Positions 62,673 through 64,000 of a DNA stretch of 64,000 nt are shown piece by piece. Both the position numbers and the translations under genes were made by a program. Source of the stretch: Trochalopteron elliotii (lineage: Eukaryota > Chordata > Aves > Passeriformes > Leiothrichidae); contig JANPWX010000359.1 in assembly GCA_024734555.1 (NCBI GenBank), forward strand, positions 297,863 through 361,862, given 5' to 3'. Numbering within the stretch: the first letter of the stretch is position 1; each line of letters opens with the position of its first letter. The notes beneath the pieces were generated by a model. That model was given only the letters and a program-made list of their open reading frames with translations. It made no database searches and was not told the DNA's origin.

Positions 62673-63834
62673 GTAGATCACTAGTGCCAGGTGTGAAGCT
62701 GTGGGATCTCACATGAAGTTAGGGTTAGAATAATAGTTATGTGAATATTTTTTACTTATTCAAATAGAGACTTCATCAACTTTGATTTTTATTCTTCATA
62801 AGTCTGTGACCCCAGATTTTTCACCACAGACTCTAAGGTCAGTTCACTATACCCAATATGGTATTTATGTTTCCCAGTACCACAGCTCAAAACTCCCTTA
62901 GGTATTTAATCACAGCTGTATATACTCATTTCATGCTTCATTCTCAGACCGGGGAATGCCAACATTCAAGAGGTGGAAAGCCCCTTGTCTAATGTAACTG
63001 ACTTGAGGTTAAGCTAGATTCCTAAAATAACCCTTCATTCTAAGACTTTTCTTTTTTCCTGGAAGAAACAAAAATTAAATATACATATGTGACCACTACC
63101 ATTGTGAAAAAGAGGGTTATTGCCACTAACCTGATATTCAATACCAGGACCTGAAATGGATTTGATTTATTTAAAAAAACCCATAAAAGCATATGTATGA
63201 AAAGATCTCCCCTTGTAAGCTAGAGGCCAGCTACATCTTGATAAGGTTATTCTCTTACAAAATAAATATGTAGGTTTTTTTAAAAGGGAATAAAAATTGA
63301 AGCAGTATACAATCAGACCACAGCTTCCAAATTTTGGCTGAAAACATTAAAGAACATTATTTCAGGTATAGTTAGTTGTATTTTTATTATTTTAAATACA
63401 GCATTCTCTTTAGCACAACAGCCACCCCTACCAAGACTCCACCACCGCTCCCTGTCCTGCCACTCAGCAGCCTCTGGTTCAGCTCAGCAGTCCTCTGGTC
63501 GGAGCTGGGAGCGCTCCGGAGGGAAGCACGCTCAGGCGTAATGGAGAACAAATGTCTCCCATTAATTATTTGACTAAGCCGAAAGTATCAAAGAACTGTG
63601 AAGTCCATCCAACTAAATTCCCCTTTTCCAGAAACATACAGGCTGTAAGAAGAGGCTGTTGTGACAAGAATTCAGACAAACCAGAGAGAAGAGAGATGCA
63701 TTTTACGCTCAGACGTATAAATGCTGAACCATGGTCACCGTCTCTTTATTTTGTAAGAAAACCGTGCTGAAACAACATCAGGAACTTGAAAAGGCAATAA
63801 AATTGGAAAACAGCGACTGTAAAATCCCAGACCC

Positions 63835-64000
63835 CAACCAGCCACACGATGGCACGGCACCGCCGCCTCCAGGTGCCCGGCATGTGAGGAGCGGCGCCGG
63901 GCTGGGCGGGCAGGCGGGTGCCCACCGGCTCCCCTCAGAGCTCCCTCCTCTCCCGGCTCTGCCTCACCGCGGCGGGGGCTGGACGCGGATAACCACCCCA
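63835..64000 (-). promoter_or_regulatory. RFTN1: Edge of a CpG-rich region at the probable RFTN1 5' end, with possible end of non-coding exon 1
   Basis: Base composition changes abruptly here from AT-rich, CpG-depleted intron to GC-rich sequence with many CpGs (ccgccgcc, gcggcgccgg, gggcgggcagg, accgcggcggg). This is the typical signature of a vertebrate promoter island. It lies upstream of the start-codon exon in the gene's orientation. On the minus strand a good splice donor, GCG|GTGAGG, has GT at 63967-63966, so bases 63968 to beyond 64000 could be the 3' end of a non-coding first exon spliced to the acceptor at 54282-54281. The island and its position are seen directly. The exon assignment is inference, and the transcription start is outside the window. 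Confidence 0.5.

Larger units (their letters stand above)
54281..63967 (-). other. RFTN1: RFTN1 intron 1 (5' boundary inferred)
   Basis: About 9.7 kb of mostly unique AT-rich sequence lies between the proposed exon 1 donor and the exon 2 acceptor. Contents: A-runs at 58928-58942 and 62657-62672, a short TG-rich patch at 61955-61977, an unexplained 77-codon open stretch on the plus strand at 60973-61206, and a small CpG-richer patch at 63430-63545. I see no coding exon and no recognisable mobile element in the rest. Open frames in this interval have no family match I recognise. Confidence 0.55.

Noticed and set aside
1..64000. tRNA, rRNA, CRISPR array, phage, defence or biosynthetic systems
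   Set aside because: No clover-leaf consensus, regular spaced repeats, rRNA sequence or gene clusters were seen; the window is an intron-rich vertebrate locus.

Overview
The window is vertebrate nuclear DNA, most likely from a bird. It is AT-rich, poor in CpG and mostly intronic. Its recognisable repeats are fragments of CR1 LINEs with the bird-type 3' end, and repeat density is low. Other CR1-bearing sauropsids (crocodilians, turtles) cannot be excluded. There are no bacterial or plasmid features, operons or CRISPR arrays.

The one gene I can support is RFTN1 (raftlin), on the minus strand and covering essentially the whole window. Reading from the right edge, it consists of: a CpG-rich end (about 63835-64000) that probably holds the promoter side and the end of a non-coding first exon; the start-codon exon (54125-54280); coding exons at 27243-27429, 16579-16687 and 2709-3132; and a partial fifth intron running off the left edge. 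All splice sites obey GT/AG and all phases agree. Together the exons encode residues 1-288 plus one base of codon 289, roughly half of raftlin as I remember the human protein (about 578 residues). The remainder lies left of position 1. The 109-nt exon was found by frame and splice-site logic, because it is too short to show as a long open frame.

Introns: intron 1 (54281-63967) is mostly unique and contains an unexplained 77-codon open stretch near 61.1 kb. Intron 2 (27430-54124) carries nearly all recognised mobile DNA: an old CR1-like relic near 29.6 kb, two inverted CR1 pieces near 32.5-33.7 kb, a CR1 3' end near 50.6-51.2 kb, a 29-base A-tail with a possible target-site duplication near 39.7 kb, and simple repeats. 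Intron 3 (16688-27242) is nearly repeat-free. Intron 4 (3133-16578) has an A/C-rich repeat and a 99-nt, frame-preserving possible cassette exon. Intron 5 begins with a CR1 fragment cut by the window edge.

I found no convincing new biological system. The items most worth checking are the possible cassette exon in intron 4, the A-tailed possible retroposed RNA in intron 2, and the protein-like open stretch in intron 1.
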